A stretch of 55,000 bases of DNA from Anaeromyces robustus (lineage: Eukaryota > Neocallimastigomycota > Neocallimastigomycetes > Neocallimastigales > Neocallimastigaceae), in contig MCFG01000082.1 in assembly GCA_002104895.1 (NCBI GenBank), positions 1 through 55,000 of the forward strand, read 5' to 3'. The position numbers and the translations under genes were made by a program. Below, piece after piece: positions 11,640 to 30,275 of this stretch; the stretch's first letter is position 1, and the number at the start of each line of letters is the position of its first letter. The notes beneath the pieces were generated by a model, which saw only the letters and a program-made list of their open reading frames with translations, was not told the origin of the DNA and did not search any database.

Positions 11640-13482
11640 GCGCACAATTCATACATCATCTTTATTGAATTTAAATATTAAAATACATGAATCATAAAAA
11701 AACACATAATACACATAATAAAAAAATGATACTAAAAAAATAAAAAACCAGTAAAACATTATAGATAATAATGAATAATACTGGAGGGAAAAAAAGTAGT
11801 AGTATAATAATATTTAAAAACAATAAATCCATACAAGCCCTTAATTCTAAATATAGAATTAAAGTAAAATTAATCTATCCTATTCCACTTGGGACGGTAA
11901 TAGGATCAGCATTTACCCTATTAGACTGTCCTACTGTGTTATCAACATTGACGTTCCTGGAGAGATTGGTTTTAAATTTATTGAATAATATATGTTGTCT
12001 TTTACAGACAACAGGCATGATATCATTCAATAGAGCCGCAGATCGCAACAAGAATGGGGATTTTGAATAAGTACCAGATTCAGTCTGACACTTAAACAAA
12101 TATTCCCATTCCTTTTTGTATGGACTATTGTTAATTCTATCACTAAAACCATAATCCCTTCCACCAATTAAAAAAATATAAATACTAAACCTATTAACTA
12201 TTTTTTTATTACCTAATATATCTATATTACTAATACTATTAATCCTCATATTATTTCTACTTTTATAACCCTTAACAATATTATTAATTCTATTATCTAC
12301 ACTAGGGTTATTACTTGTCCTAACTAAACTATTAAAAAGACTATCTAAAAAATAAAAAAAAATTTCTATCTAGATCAGAGAAGTGATCAATACGAAGATT
12401 TTTAAATATGAAACAATTAATAAACCAATGGTCAATTCTCTGATAACTGTCACAATGGAAACAACAGAACAACAATTAGGACAAGAATTATTAATCATTT
12501 TAGCAGCTTTAGCAACTCTAGCATCAATTTTTATCCACATCTTGCCCTAAGTATCCACCTAAAACCTTTGTAATATTCAGGAAATTCTAGATTAAACTTT
12601 AAGTAATTCCTTGATTCTTCAAAGTTGTACATTTTATAAATTTTAGCTTTAATTGATTTATCACTGTTCATGTCTCTGTCCCAATAGAATTCCATAATTT
12701 CTTTAGTAGAGGATGAAATATTGTTTAATTTATCATTTAATATTTTACTTTCTTTGTCCCAAGTCCATTTTCTTGTTGTAGCAACATTATTAACTATCTT
12801 TGAGATAATACAGTTGGATTCCTTCCACTTATTAAAACATCTAACTTGAGCTAAAGCACATTTACCAGAAAGTGGAGGAATATTGAGTTCTTTTGAGATG
12901 TAATAAATAGAAACAAAAGAATTAGGTTTCGAGTAGCCTAAAATCCAATAAAAACCTTTGTTAATAATTGTTTGTGTAGAACTAGTATTGTTTTTGTTAG
13001 AGCCAAGCAAAGGAGCGTAATAGGAAACTTGTCCAATAACTTTTGCAGAGAATAAAGTTCTTTTAAGAGGAATAGGAATCAGATCATTTTTTAAAAAACC
13101 TTGAATTGAAAACAAAGCCTTACTAACTTTATTTTTCATTTTACTAATAACGAATTTTAAATCTAGAGTTTTGTGAAAGGGAACACCAAGGTAAGTATAA
13201 CAATCTGTTTTAGGGATTGGGATTCCTGTTAAATAAAAGGTAGGGTCTTCTCTAAGAATATATTCCGAATTTTCATGTCTAACAGCTAATGTGGCACATT
13301 TATTAATTCCAAAAGTCATCTCGTTGTCCTTAGCCCATTTACCAACTGAGCGAAGAAGTTTGTTCATACGAGATCTACTAGGGACACAAAGAACAATATG
13401 TAATTATTATAAAGGGAATGTTTCTTTATATTTTGTCTGCAAAGTAATGAAGAGGTCATTAATGAAATTATGAAATAAAGAA
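11640..13482 (-). pseudogene. 5'-truncated, dead LINE (non-LTR retrotransposon) reverse transcriptase
   Basis: Minus-strand remnant of a non-LTR retrotransposon. Reading 5' to 3' it starts inside the reverse transcriptase at FINDLFITLQTKYKETF (about 13480). Two stops and loss of the FADD catalytic box follow, then an open stretch (13367-12531) with WAKDNEMTFGINKCATLAV and YTYLGVPF, typical of the RT thumb side. A frameshift near 12537 and another near 12460 split a C-terminal CPNC...H(x4)C zinc-knuckle region. A further open segment reaches the stop at 11875. A 3' UTR with AATAAA and a terminal poly(A) (T run on the + strand at about 11626-11638) ends the copy. Truncation at the 5' end and a poly(A) 3' end are usual for target-primed retrotransposition. 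Confidence 0.85.
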
Positions 13483-14128
13483 ATAAAGAAATAAAGAAAT
13501 ATATATATAATAAAAACAAAACAAAAAAAATAAAAATAAAAAAAAAAAAGAAACTCTAAATTTTTCAATATATATTTTATCTTTTTTTTTTTTTATTATA
13601 ATTAGTTTTATTATTTTTTATTATTTTTTTATATATATTTTATTTTATTTTATTTTATTTTATTTTATATTTTTTTTTTATTATTTTATTAATTATGGGT
13701 TTATCGTTTATTATTTCAATAACATTTTAAAAAAAAAAAAAAGTAATAAATAATTTATAAAGTGAAGAAAAAAAAAAAATTAATACATAAGAAAAAATAT
13801 AAAGAAAAAAAAAATTTTTTTTATAAATATTTACAAATTACAAATTATTATTAAACAAATGAATAGATATATAATATATATTATTTTTTTTTTTTATTAT
13901 TATTATTATATATGCACTGAATATTACTATTATACTTATATATATATTTTTATTATTATTTCAGAGTTTAGAAAAAAAAAATAAATAAATAAATAAATAA
14001 AATAAATAATATAAATAATATAAAATTATATATTATATATATAAGCATTTATAAATTAAAACAAGATATATCCATTTAATTATTATTATTATTATTATTT
14101 TCGTTTTTTTTTTTTTTTTTTTTTTATT
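13483..14128. other. Spacer, no gene
   Basis: A/T homopolymers, AAATAAAG repeats abutting the LINE truncation point at 13465-13500, and (TTTTA)n at 13640-13672. Probably the 3' UTR of the neighbouring minus-strand gene at its right edge. Confidence 0.6.
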
Positions 14129-17941
<3,813 letters not shown>

Positions 17942-20934
17942 ATTATGATAATTTTTTAATTATTATTTTTTTTTCAATTTTGATATTATAAATATTATAA
18001 TAATATTTTATTTTTATAATAATATAAAAATAAAAATATTTATATAATTTTATAGTATCTTATTATTTTTATTTTTTTTATATATTTTTTTTTTATTTTA
18101 TTTTATTTTTATTTTTATTTAATAAAATAAAAAAAAAATTAATAAAAAAAATACAAAATACTAAAATAATAATAATTTATTATTAATCAATTATTATTAT
18201 TATTTATCATATATTATTATATATATTAAAATAAATATAAACAATTAATACAAAAAATTTTTTAAAAAAATTTTTTTTGTTTCATGATTTATAATAATAT
18301 AATAATATTTATAAAAAAAATTTTTTTTAAAATTTTTTATTATTACCTTTTTATATAAAAATAACTATTAATATAAAATTATCAGTTTTTATTTTTAATA
18401 TTACTATTATTATAAAATTATTATAAAATATTACTATTACTTTTTTTCATTATATATTATATTTTTTATCAAAAAAAAAAAAAGCTTTTCTTATAAAGCT
18501 CTTTTTATTTATATTATAATAACAATATATAATATTATATATTATTTAACAATATATATATATTTTTTGCTTAAAATTCAATATATAATCAGGAAAGATA
18601 ATGGTATTAACTTGTTGAAGTTCTTTTATTATTATTTTTATTATTATTATTATTACTATTATTATTATTCCTAATATATATTATTAACTGGATATTATTT
18701 TTTATTTGTATTTTTACTTTTATATTATTAACTGAAATAAAAAATTCTTATTTTTCTCTTTCGTTTAAAACTTATTTGATATATTATTTCTCTTTTAGTA
18801 TATTTAAAATTTTTTGTTCCTAAATTTGATATTTCAATTTAAAACTATTTTAATATTGTATTATTAATAATTTTATTATTTTTTTTTCAAATTTTTTCTT
18901 TAATTATTTTTAATTATTACTTATATTATATATATATAAATGAAAAACCATTAAAACACTTTTTCAATTAAATTAAATAAATTAATTTTTTTAAAAAAAA
19001 AAAAAAAAAGTTATAATAGTTTTCTAATATATAACATAAAATAGTAATTAATAATAAAATACTAAAATGAAAAAAAAAAGTTGAAAATTTAAAAATAAAA
19101 GTAAAAAATTTTAAAAAAAATTTTAGAAGAAAAAAAGTTATATTTATATAGATTTAAAAAAAAATAAAATTTTTTTGTTAAAATAAAAAAAATTATATAT
19201 ATATTTTATTTCATTTTATTAATTTATAAATAAACATGAATAAAGAATTATTTTTTTTATGACATTAAAAAAAAATTTTTTTTTTATTACAATTAAATAA
19301 TAATAAAAAAAATAATAATAAAATAAAAAATACATAATATATAAAAGTATAATGAATTTGTTTATTTTGAATTAATTTAAAAAGAAAAAGTAAAAAAATT
19401 TAATTATGATTTATATATTACACACTTAATGATATATATTTAATAAAATATATTTCATATATTATAATGTATTAATTTAATAATGTTTTAATATATTCCG
19501 ATTATATAAAAAAGTTAAATACATATATCATTTAGTAAATATGAATATATTACCCATATATTTTGTATTTATTATTATTATAATGAAATAAATGTTTATT
19601 GATTAATCCATTGAATTTAAAATATTATATTTATTATAGTTTATATATATTACCTTTATTTAATTATATATGAAATCATAAAGTATAATAAAATTTTAAT
19701 ATATTTTTTATTTAATTGTTCAAAGTAAGGTATTTTATGGTATTTCATATTTTCTTATGTTAATATAACCTATATAACTTATATATATTACATTATATTG
19801 CATTTAATAGTTTAGAGATTATAAATATATTTTATAATATAAATAATATATTATAAAATATTGTTATTATATATAATAATATATTGTACCTGTATTTGGT
19901 ATTACAAATTTAATAATTTTTTTTTTAGTTTGAGTTCCATGTTATTTTAAATTACAAATTAATAAAAGAAATACATTTAAATAAATAATATAAAAGTTAC
20001 AATATACATCAGTAATATATTGTAATATATTATAATATAATATCAATATAAAAATGTATATATTATATTATAATTCTATATAATTTTATTAATATAAAGA
20101 TTAATAATTATATTAAAAATAAAATATTAAACAAAAAAAAGTAAATAAAAGTATTTCAGTTTGTTAATTTTATATCTAATTAAATATATTATTATAATAT
20201 ATATTAATAATATATTATTTAATATAATATCAATTTAAAAATCAAGAATATTTAAATTGGTAATTGATTTTAATTACGAATAAACTATAATTAATATAAA
20301 TTAAAATTAATTATTAATATAAATTATATTGAGAAATAATATATTATAATATATTATTTACTTTATATTTAAAATTAATCTTTATTAATATATTTAATGA
20401 TTCAATTTAAAATAGTTTTAATATATAAAATTTACAAAAAAGTCAATTATATGTAATAAATACTATACATTACTTTTTATATGAAATTAAGATAGGTTAA
20501 GTAATATATTATAATATATTATAATATATATTAGTAATAACTCATAAATAATATATAATATATTACATATTAAATTTCACAACTTTAAAAAAAAAAAAAG
20601 ATACTAATTATATAAAAAAAAAAATAATTTAATTCAAATAAATTTTAAATCTATATTAAATAAAAAATAGTTAATAATTATTTTTTAATAATATATAGTT
20701 ATGTTTAACACTTAATAATTAATAATATATTATGATATATTTTTAATTATAATATAAATATATTAATATATTCTTTTTAATTTTATAATACACTTGTAAT
20801 ATATATTTCAATATATATTGAATAATATATTAAATAGGTTAATTATTTATAAATTATAACTAAAAACGAAATATATTATAATATATAATAATATATAATT
20901 TCATTATTTGTTAAATTTTTTTTTACTTTTATTT

Positions 20935-20974
<40 letters not shown>

Positions 20975-23900
20975 CTTATTTATTTACTTACTTTTTTTTT
21001 TTTTGTTATTATAATATTAATATTAATATTAAATTTTGTGGAAGATTATCTGTCATTTGAATAATATTTACATTATATATATATATATATATTATTTTTA
21101 CTATATCAATAATATTTTCTTTTAAGAATAAACAATTTAATAGAATTGTAATAATAATATATTATGTAATGTTCTTTTATATTTAACAAAAAAATATTAA
21201 AATAGAAAATAATTTCTATATTCCTATATTTTAAACAATACTATAAAATTTATATATTTTTTAAACTTTTTTTTTCTGAGTAATATTCTACTTGATAATA
21301 TTATTTTTGTATTTTTTTTTTTTATTTGGCTTATAAAATATTAAATAATAATAATAAGACTATATGACTATAATACCTAATTTATTGACTTTGTATTATT
21401 GTAATACATTGAAATCAATATTGATCATAATAATTAACATTATCAAAAAAAATATATGAATAAATATTTCATCGTTCTTTTTTTTTTTTATTATTATTAT
21501 TATTTTTATATTATTTATTTAATCATTATATGTTAAACAGTTATTTTTATTTCTATAAAAGTTACTTTAATATTCATTAATTATTTTAAAAATTTTTTTT
21601 TCTTTTTTATTCCTAATTAACAAAATATATTAATCAATTTATTTTCCTTTTTTTTACGTATTACTAATAAATCATAAATTGTATATATAATAAAATGGAA
21701 TATTTTTTTTAAAAAAAATATTAGCGTGACCATATAATTTAATATAATATTAATATTTATTAATTGCTTTTATTCTAGACATATAATTGAATAAAAAAAT
21801 TGATTTTTCTTAAAAATCATTTTATTTATACGTTTTCTAATAAAATAAAATATTTAACTATCATTTTTTATATATTATTTTTACCATATATGATCAATAA
21901 TTATGCATTTGTTTTATTTTACTTTTCCTAATAAAATATAATAAAACAAATATATAATTATTGATAATATATGAAAATAAATATTTAAATATTAATTTAT
22001 TTCCTTTTCCTTCTTACTTCTATATACTAATATATATTTTTTATAATATAATGTATAATATACGTAATATATAATTTATATTATATAAATAATTTTGTAT
22101 ATGTATCTTTATCTTATAAAAGAAAAATAGAAAAACTATTAATGTAATATAAAAAAAATTATAATAATTTAAGTAATTAGTAAATATAATGAAAATCTTT
22201 AACAAAACAAATATAAATAATATAAATATTGATAATGATAATAATAAAAAAAATTAAATAAGAAAAAATATGATTAAATTATTATATTAACATTCTATTA
22301 TAATAATAAATAAAATAAAAAATAATTAAATATATAATATAATAATTAATAAATTATTTTTTATTTTTTCATGGGAGTCTTTTTTTTTTTTTTTTTTGAA
22401 GATTGTAAATTATTTATGAAAAATAATAAATAAACAATAAAAATAATAAAAATAATAATAATAATAACTTATATATAAAATAATAATAAAAATATCTAAT
22501 ATTATAAATAAAATATTATTAAATAATATTATTATATAATATATTACATCCTACCAATAATTTTTATTTATATTAGTAATGATATATCATATTTATATAT
22601 AGGAGTAAATGAAATATTATATAGATTATATATTATATTATTATGTTACATTATTATAATATATATTATATTATATTATTATATATTATATTATTTTTAT
22701 TATATTATATTATATTATATTATATTATAATAATAATCCTTTAATTTCTTTAAAGTGGATTAATCTTATGAATGACAATATATTGTAATAAATGATGAAA
22801 ATAAATAATAAATTATGATATATATATTGTTATATATTTTAATATACTTTGTTTAAATTAAAAATTGTATTTACAAACTTTTTTAAAAATATGACTTTAA
22901 ATGTTACCAATTGAATTTATAATTTTAAAAAATCATCTTATAAACTTTATTCATATTTAAAATTGAATATATTTTATTATTTTTTAATTTTTAATTTTTA
23001 ATTTTAATTTTTAATATTTTATTTGATATTTAATATTTTATTTTATAGATTTAAATATAAATAGAATAAATTAAAAAAATAAAAAAAAAAACATTTTAAT
23101 ATAAAAAAAGTTTATATTTATTTTTTGTAAAATTTGTAAAAAAAAAAAAAAATTGTAATTTGTAATTTTGGAATTTGGAATACATGATATTGTTGTAACC
23201 TAATATTTTAATATATATTATAATATACATTAATATATGATTACTTTATTATTTTAAATCTTGTTTAAATATTACAAATTTTATTAAATTAAGTGTTATT
23301 AAAGGTGAATTTTGAATGATAAAAAAGAATAAATAATTATAATACTAATGAAAGAAAAAAAAAAAAAAAAAACTTAGAAGTTATTTATAGAAATAACTTT
23401 AATATTTATATTTTCTATCATACATTTTTTGAGGTTCATAATATTATCCTCATAATGAAATAAGAAAATATTATTTATATTTATTTATAAATATAATATA
23501 AATAATAATTTTTAAATATTTTATATAGTAGAAAAAAAATATTTTATAATATTAATATTAATATTAATTATTATATAGATCTATATAAATATTAATATCA
23601 ATAAAATAATTTAATGTATCCTACACCTAATGTTTTTTTTTTATATATATATTTTATTTTATAAAAATATTTATTATACTTATTAATTAATAATTTAAAT
23701 ATATAATTAAGATATATATTTATATTTAAATTAATATATTAAAAATTTATTTAAGATTACATTAAAATATATAAAAATATATAATTATATTATTATTAAA
23801 TATTATAATAAAGGAAAAAAACGTTTTTATATATATTCCTGTTTAGAATTATATACAATATATTGGAAATATATTGTCTATATATTATTTTATATATATA

Positions 23901-25971
23901 ATTATATATATATATATAATATAATTATATTTTATAATATATTTAAATTATATTAAAATACTTTATTAATATATCTAAAAAAAAATTATAATATAAATTG
24001 AATTATTCAATTTATTATTAATATTAATATTTAATTATTTTATTTTCTTACTATTAGTTAATTAATAATTATTCATTTATTACTGTTAAGTCCATCACCT
24101 TTATTTATATATTTAAAAAATTATTATTTCTACTTCATTTTGTTAATTGTAATTTACTTATTACGCAAAAATTATTGATTTTTAAATCTTATTTTATCTT
24201 AATAAAATGATAATATTAATATTCTTTTATTTTTTATTATTATTTTCATTGTAAAAATAGATTCTATATACACAAATATTAATGAAAAAAAGTTATTGTT
24301 TACTGTTTAATTTAGTGATCAATTGGAAGAAAAAAATTATTGTTAACTGTTTAAAGATTTTGTAGAAGAAATAAATTAAGCAGTTAACTGTTTTTTATTT
24401 AATTATTTTTAGAAGAAAAAAATTATTATTAATTGTTTGATTTAATGATTTTTTAGAAGATAAAATATTGTTAACTGTTTAATTTAATGATTTATTTTTT
24501 AGAAGAAAGAAATTATTGTTAATTGTTTAATTTAATGATTTTATTAAAAAATAATTAACATTATTGTATTTTATATATCATAATAGATACAATATTTTAA
24601 TTAAAAGTTTTAATATTTAATAATTTGATTCAGAAAGATATTTTAATTGCTAAAAAATAATTATTATAATAGTATAAAAATATATATATATCTTTAGTAT
24701 TATAAGTATTAGATAAAATTTTCAATAATTAATAATTTTTAAAATAAAATAATATAAATATAATAAAAATATTATTTTTAATAAATAACTTTTCTTTTAT
24801 TATTTAATTATTTAATATTGAAAATTCATTTATTATTTTTTTTTACATATATTTATTATAATTATATATATTACATATATATAATATTTATTATTTTATT
24901 AAATAGATTTATATTTTATTATATTTATTTTATAAATTCTTATATGTAACAAAAAATTATAGAATAAGATTTATTAACAAAATATAGATTTTAAATTTAT
25001 TATATACAAGAAATTCTATTGAGATATATATTATAATATATTATAATATATAACTATTTAAAGTATACAAACTTTATAAATTTAAATTTTAAACAATAAT
25101 TAATTTCAAAAAAAAAAAAGTGAAATAATAAATTGATGTTTTTTACCTTATAAGGAAATCTGTTTTAAAAGAAAAAAATTTTAATATAATTCGAAGATAT
25201 TATTTTTATATTTCTTTATTTAGTAGTCGTACTAATAAAGTCATTAAAAAAAATATTTTTTTTTATAATTAAAATTATAAAATCATTCATATTAATATAA
25301 AAGTAGATAATAATAAATATTATAAAAAATATTAATAAAAATGATAAATAAATAATTAAATAAATAATTAAATAAATAAATAATTAATTAATTAATTAAT
25401 TAATTAATAAATAATTAATAAAAATATGATAAATAATGGAATCGATAATAATAATAAATAAATAATTTTTTTTAATTACTTATTACTGTTTTTTTATCTA
25501 TTTATTTATTTATTTATTTATTTATTAAATAGATCATTATTTATATTTTGTTTTTGTTGGTTTCTTTTAAGAAATAATTATATAAATATAAATATTTCAT
25601 ACTGTCACTTATTATATTAGTAATCTAACATTTTTCATTTGAAATTCAGTAAACATTTTATTCACTTTCCTTAGGAGTGGTTATTAAACATTAAAATTAT
25701 AATATTTTAATAGATTTAGTACTATACCTTAAAAAAATCATATAGCCAATTATATATATATTGGATGTTAACTTTTAATGTTTAATATATATATAATTTA
25801 TTATAAAATGTAATAATAACTACTTTTTATGACAATTCAAATACGCATATTAAAAAAATAATAAATGGCTTTTTTTTTTATTATATAATTTTATGGATAA
25901 TTACTAGCATTATATATATTATAAATTAGAAAAAATATAAATTATCATTTAGTATTGTTTCATTCATCATT

Positions 25972-26002
<31 letters not shown>

Positions 26003-27925
26003 TTTATTTATATATAGTAATTTTTTTATTCTTATTTTTTTATATTATTACTTACATTATATATATTATTTTCTATTGAAATATATATTACATTACATTA
26101 CATAATAAGTATATCTATTATTAAATTTTTTATTATTTAATCCAAATTTAAATAATAAATTATACTATACTAACACACAATTTAAATAAAAACAGTAGTT
26201 TATAGAATTTAATATAATTTTTTTATTATTATTTAAAGTTTATTTATTATGAGGAATAATTTTATTGTTATAATTAATATATAATAGAAAACACAAACTA
26301 TTATAATAGAATAATATAGTACATTTATATTGAATAATATTTAAATTATATATTATCAATATATTATTTTAAAAAAGTATATTAAGTATTTTTTCATTTT
26401 TTAATAATTTAATACTACACGTTAAATGAAAAAATAAAAAAATAAAAAATAATTTTTTTAACATTTCAATAATATATAAATAGAATATATGTTAATCATA
26501 TATTAAAAAAAATTGATAAAAATATTAATTCTCAACTATTATTTTTAATCTAGCCAAATATATACATTTTAATAAAGATGGTAATATATATTTAATTAAT
26601 AAATTATATATTATGAATATATTATAATATTATTTTATATATATTTGTAGGAAAAACTTGTATATAGAAATAATTAATGAAATATTGAAAGATGTTCCAT
26701 TCTTTTATATATATATATTTTTATATATATAATTATTAAATCTATAATATACTAAAATTAAATTTAAATTTTTTTTATATGACGAAAATATATTATGATT
26801 TTATAACATCATATATTATTTATTATAGAATATATATTATATAATATTATTATTTATTTTCATTATATATTTTGATTTTAAAATTACATTATATATTAAA
26901 ATATATTATAATATATAATTTTCATATTATATATATTCTTTATATTCGTATTATATTTAATAAAGATATTATATAATCAATTATAATAAAAATATATTAT
27001 ATAATTAAATAAATTATTGGTAATATATATTATGATGTATTGATTTTACTGTTAATATGGAATAAAATATATGATTAACTTTTAAATATATCATAAAAAA
27101 AAACATTTTTTAATATACTTAATTATATTTTATAATATATAAATAATATTCAATTTTCATAATAAAATTTATACTTTCATTTGAGATTGATTATATTGTT
27201 ATTATATTATTAATATACTGTTTCTTTTTTTTAATTCATTTATTATTATGTATTATTATTATTATTTATTATTATTTATTATTTATATTTATTATTTATT
27301 ATTTATTATTTATTATTTATTATTTATTATTTATTATTATTAATTATTATTATTTATTATTATTATTATTATTTAATATTTATTAATTATTTATTTATGT
27401 TTTTTTTATTTATTATTATTATTTATTAGTATTAATTAATTAGTTTAATTAAAATTTTAACATAAAAATAATAATTTATCTTTATCTATAAATAAAAAAA
27501 AATATTTATTTAATAATTAATACTTATATAATTAATATTATCATATTTTATTATTATATTATTTAATAACTTATATTTATTTATTTACTTATTAATCTCT
27601 TTTTATTTAATTTTTTTTTTCTTTTTGTTTTATTTTATTTCTTCTAATTTTATTTTTATTCTATTTAGTTATATTATTTATTATTAATATGAAAAAAAAA
27701 AAAAAACTTTTTATTTTTTTTTTCATTTTCTATCTTCCTTTTCTTTTTCCTATTTTAATTTTATTTAATTCTATTGTTTTTTTTTTATTCAAATTTTTTT
27801 TTCATTATTATTGTGAAAAACGTTTAATACTCAATATCTTACATAATATATTGTAGTAATATATTTGAAAACAAGCAATGATAAAAAATTGGGACACAAT
27901 CAAACGGTATATTTTTTATTTTTTT

Positions 27926-27957
<32 letters not shown>

Positions 27958-30237
27958 ATATTTATATATTTATATATTTATATTTATATTTATATATATT
28001 TATATATTTTTTTTTCTGATTTATTTTACTTATTTGATTTATTATATTATATTAAAATTAATATTATTAATATATTATTAATATAATATAATTTATATTA
28101 ATCATTTATGAATATTATTATGAATATTATTCAATTATTCATTTAATAATTAAATCATAATAAAAAAAAGCATCCTCTCTAGATCAACAAATTAAAATAA
28201 ACTGAAGCATTGCATAAAAAAAGCTTTGATATAGAATAATTCTATTAAATATTTCAATAACGGTAGAACATGCAAACAAACAAATAAAAAATATATTAAA
28301 ACTATTTATATATTTATATAATAAACTATTATCAAGTCATAAATTATAAATAAATGATAGTAATAATTATAATATAAAAAAGTTAAAAAATTATATAAAT
28401 AATATTTACGTAGAATTATTAAAATAATACAAATAAAATACATAACTTCAATAGCTGAATTTAAAAAAAAAAAAAAAAAAAAAACTGTCAAATTATCTTA
28501 TACTTTATATTATTTTAACATTTTTACTTAATAATAATAAATCGTATGGTTTATATCTTTATTATGTAATAAAAAAATAGTTTTCTTTCATATTCATATT
28601 TTATTCATCAATCAATTAATTAGTTATAAAGTTAATTATTAATTATTTTATTTTATTGTTTTTTATTTTATATTTTTTTGTAATAAATTCAAATCCCTTA
28701 AAAAAAAAATATGTTTTAAATGTAAAAAATTTCCATCTTAATAATAATAATTAATGTTAGGAAAAAAAAATAAAGTCTTTAATACAAAAAAATAATTAAA
28801 ATAATTTATGGCTTGCTATTATTATAATCAACAATACTTAATTCCAAAAAAATATTAAAACATTTTTGAAAGCGGTAAAGCTTTTATATTATATATAATA
28901 AATAATGATTATAATAATTAATATGAAATATGAAATAATATAAACTTACATATTAATAAATAAATGAATAAAACTTTATATATATTAATAATAATAAAAA
29001 ATTAGTTTTATTGTTATAGAAAAAAGGTAAAACTTAAAACAAATGAAAAAAAAATAATAATAATAATAAATATAAGAAAAAGTAAAATTTATTTTAAATT
29101 ATAAAAAAAAAAAATTAAAATTTATATATAATATATTTTATATTTATTGTATTATACTAATTAAATGATAATATATATTATAATAATATTAGAATATTAA
29201 TGTTAATACATTTTAATATATATTACATTACATTTTTATATAATTTATTTTAAATTTTTTATCTTAACAATATGTAACATATATAGTTAATATATTATAT
29301 AATATAATATAATATATTATTAATATAAATTATGTTGAAAGTATAAAAACCTTTTTTTTAAACAACTTTAAAAAAATGAAGATTTAGTTATATCTTTATT
29401 ATAATATATTTTATAATATATTACCAGTGATTTCTATTATATTAACAATATATTGTATAATATATAATAATAAAATATTATAATTATTATTTAATATAAA
29501 TATTATATATTAAATAATATATTATATTTTATTATTTAATAACAATAATAAAATTTAAGAAAATAATTTTTTTAATTATTATTTATAACTATTAATAGAT
29601 AGAATATAAAATAATATATTAAAATAAATTACTAATATTATATAATTTTTAAATGTTATATAGAACAATATATTCTAATTGTATTAATAATATATTATTT
29701 TTTTAATGCTGTATATCCAAAAACTTGTTTTTTTTTTTTTTATAGAATATCAATATATTTTTATTTAATATTATATATATTGTATATATATTACATTATA
29801 TTTAAATAATTTTTCAATTATATAATATATAATTAAAAAAGAAAAGTTTTTTTTTTTAAAAAAAAAATCTAGTTTTAATTACTTTATAACTTTACTAATA
29901 AAAATGGAATTAATGAAAAAGTATAAGAAAAAAAAGGAAAAAAAAATATTATATATATATATAATTATAATAATAATTATAATAATAATAATAATAATAA
30001 AAGGTACATTAAAAACAAACATAATAATATAAATAATATTTAAAACTAATTAAAGAGAAAATTAGTATAAATGATAATAAATTTCATTATCATGGTTATT
30101 ACTAATGGATAAATCTAAAAAAATAATAAAATATAAAAATAAAAAACATTATACATATAGTCATGATAATAATATAATAAATATTATTTAGAAATAAAAA
30201 AGATTTTTTTTTTCTTTTTTCTTTTCTTTTTTTTCTT

Positions 30238-30275
<38 letters not shown>

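Noticed and set aside
11771-12070. 99-codon plus-strand frame over the LINE 3' end
   Set aside because: The minus-strand reading continues the LINE C-terminal protein; the plus-strand frame has no homology and overlaps it antisense.
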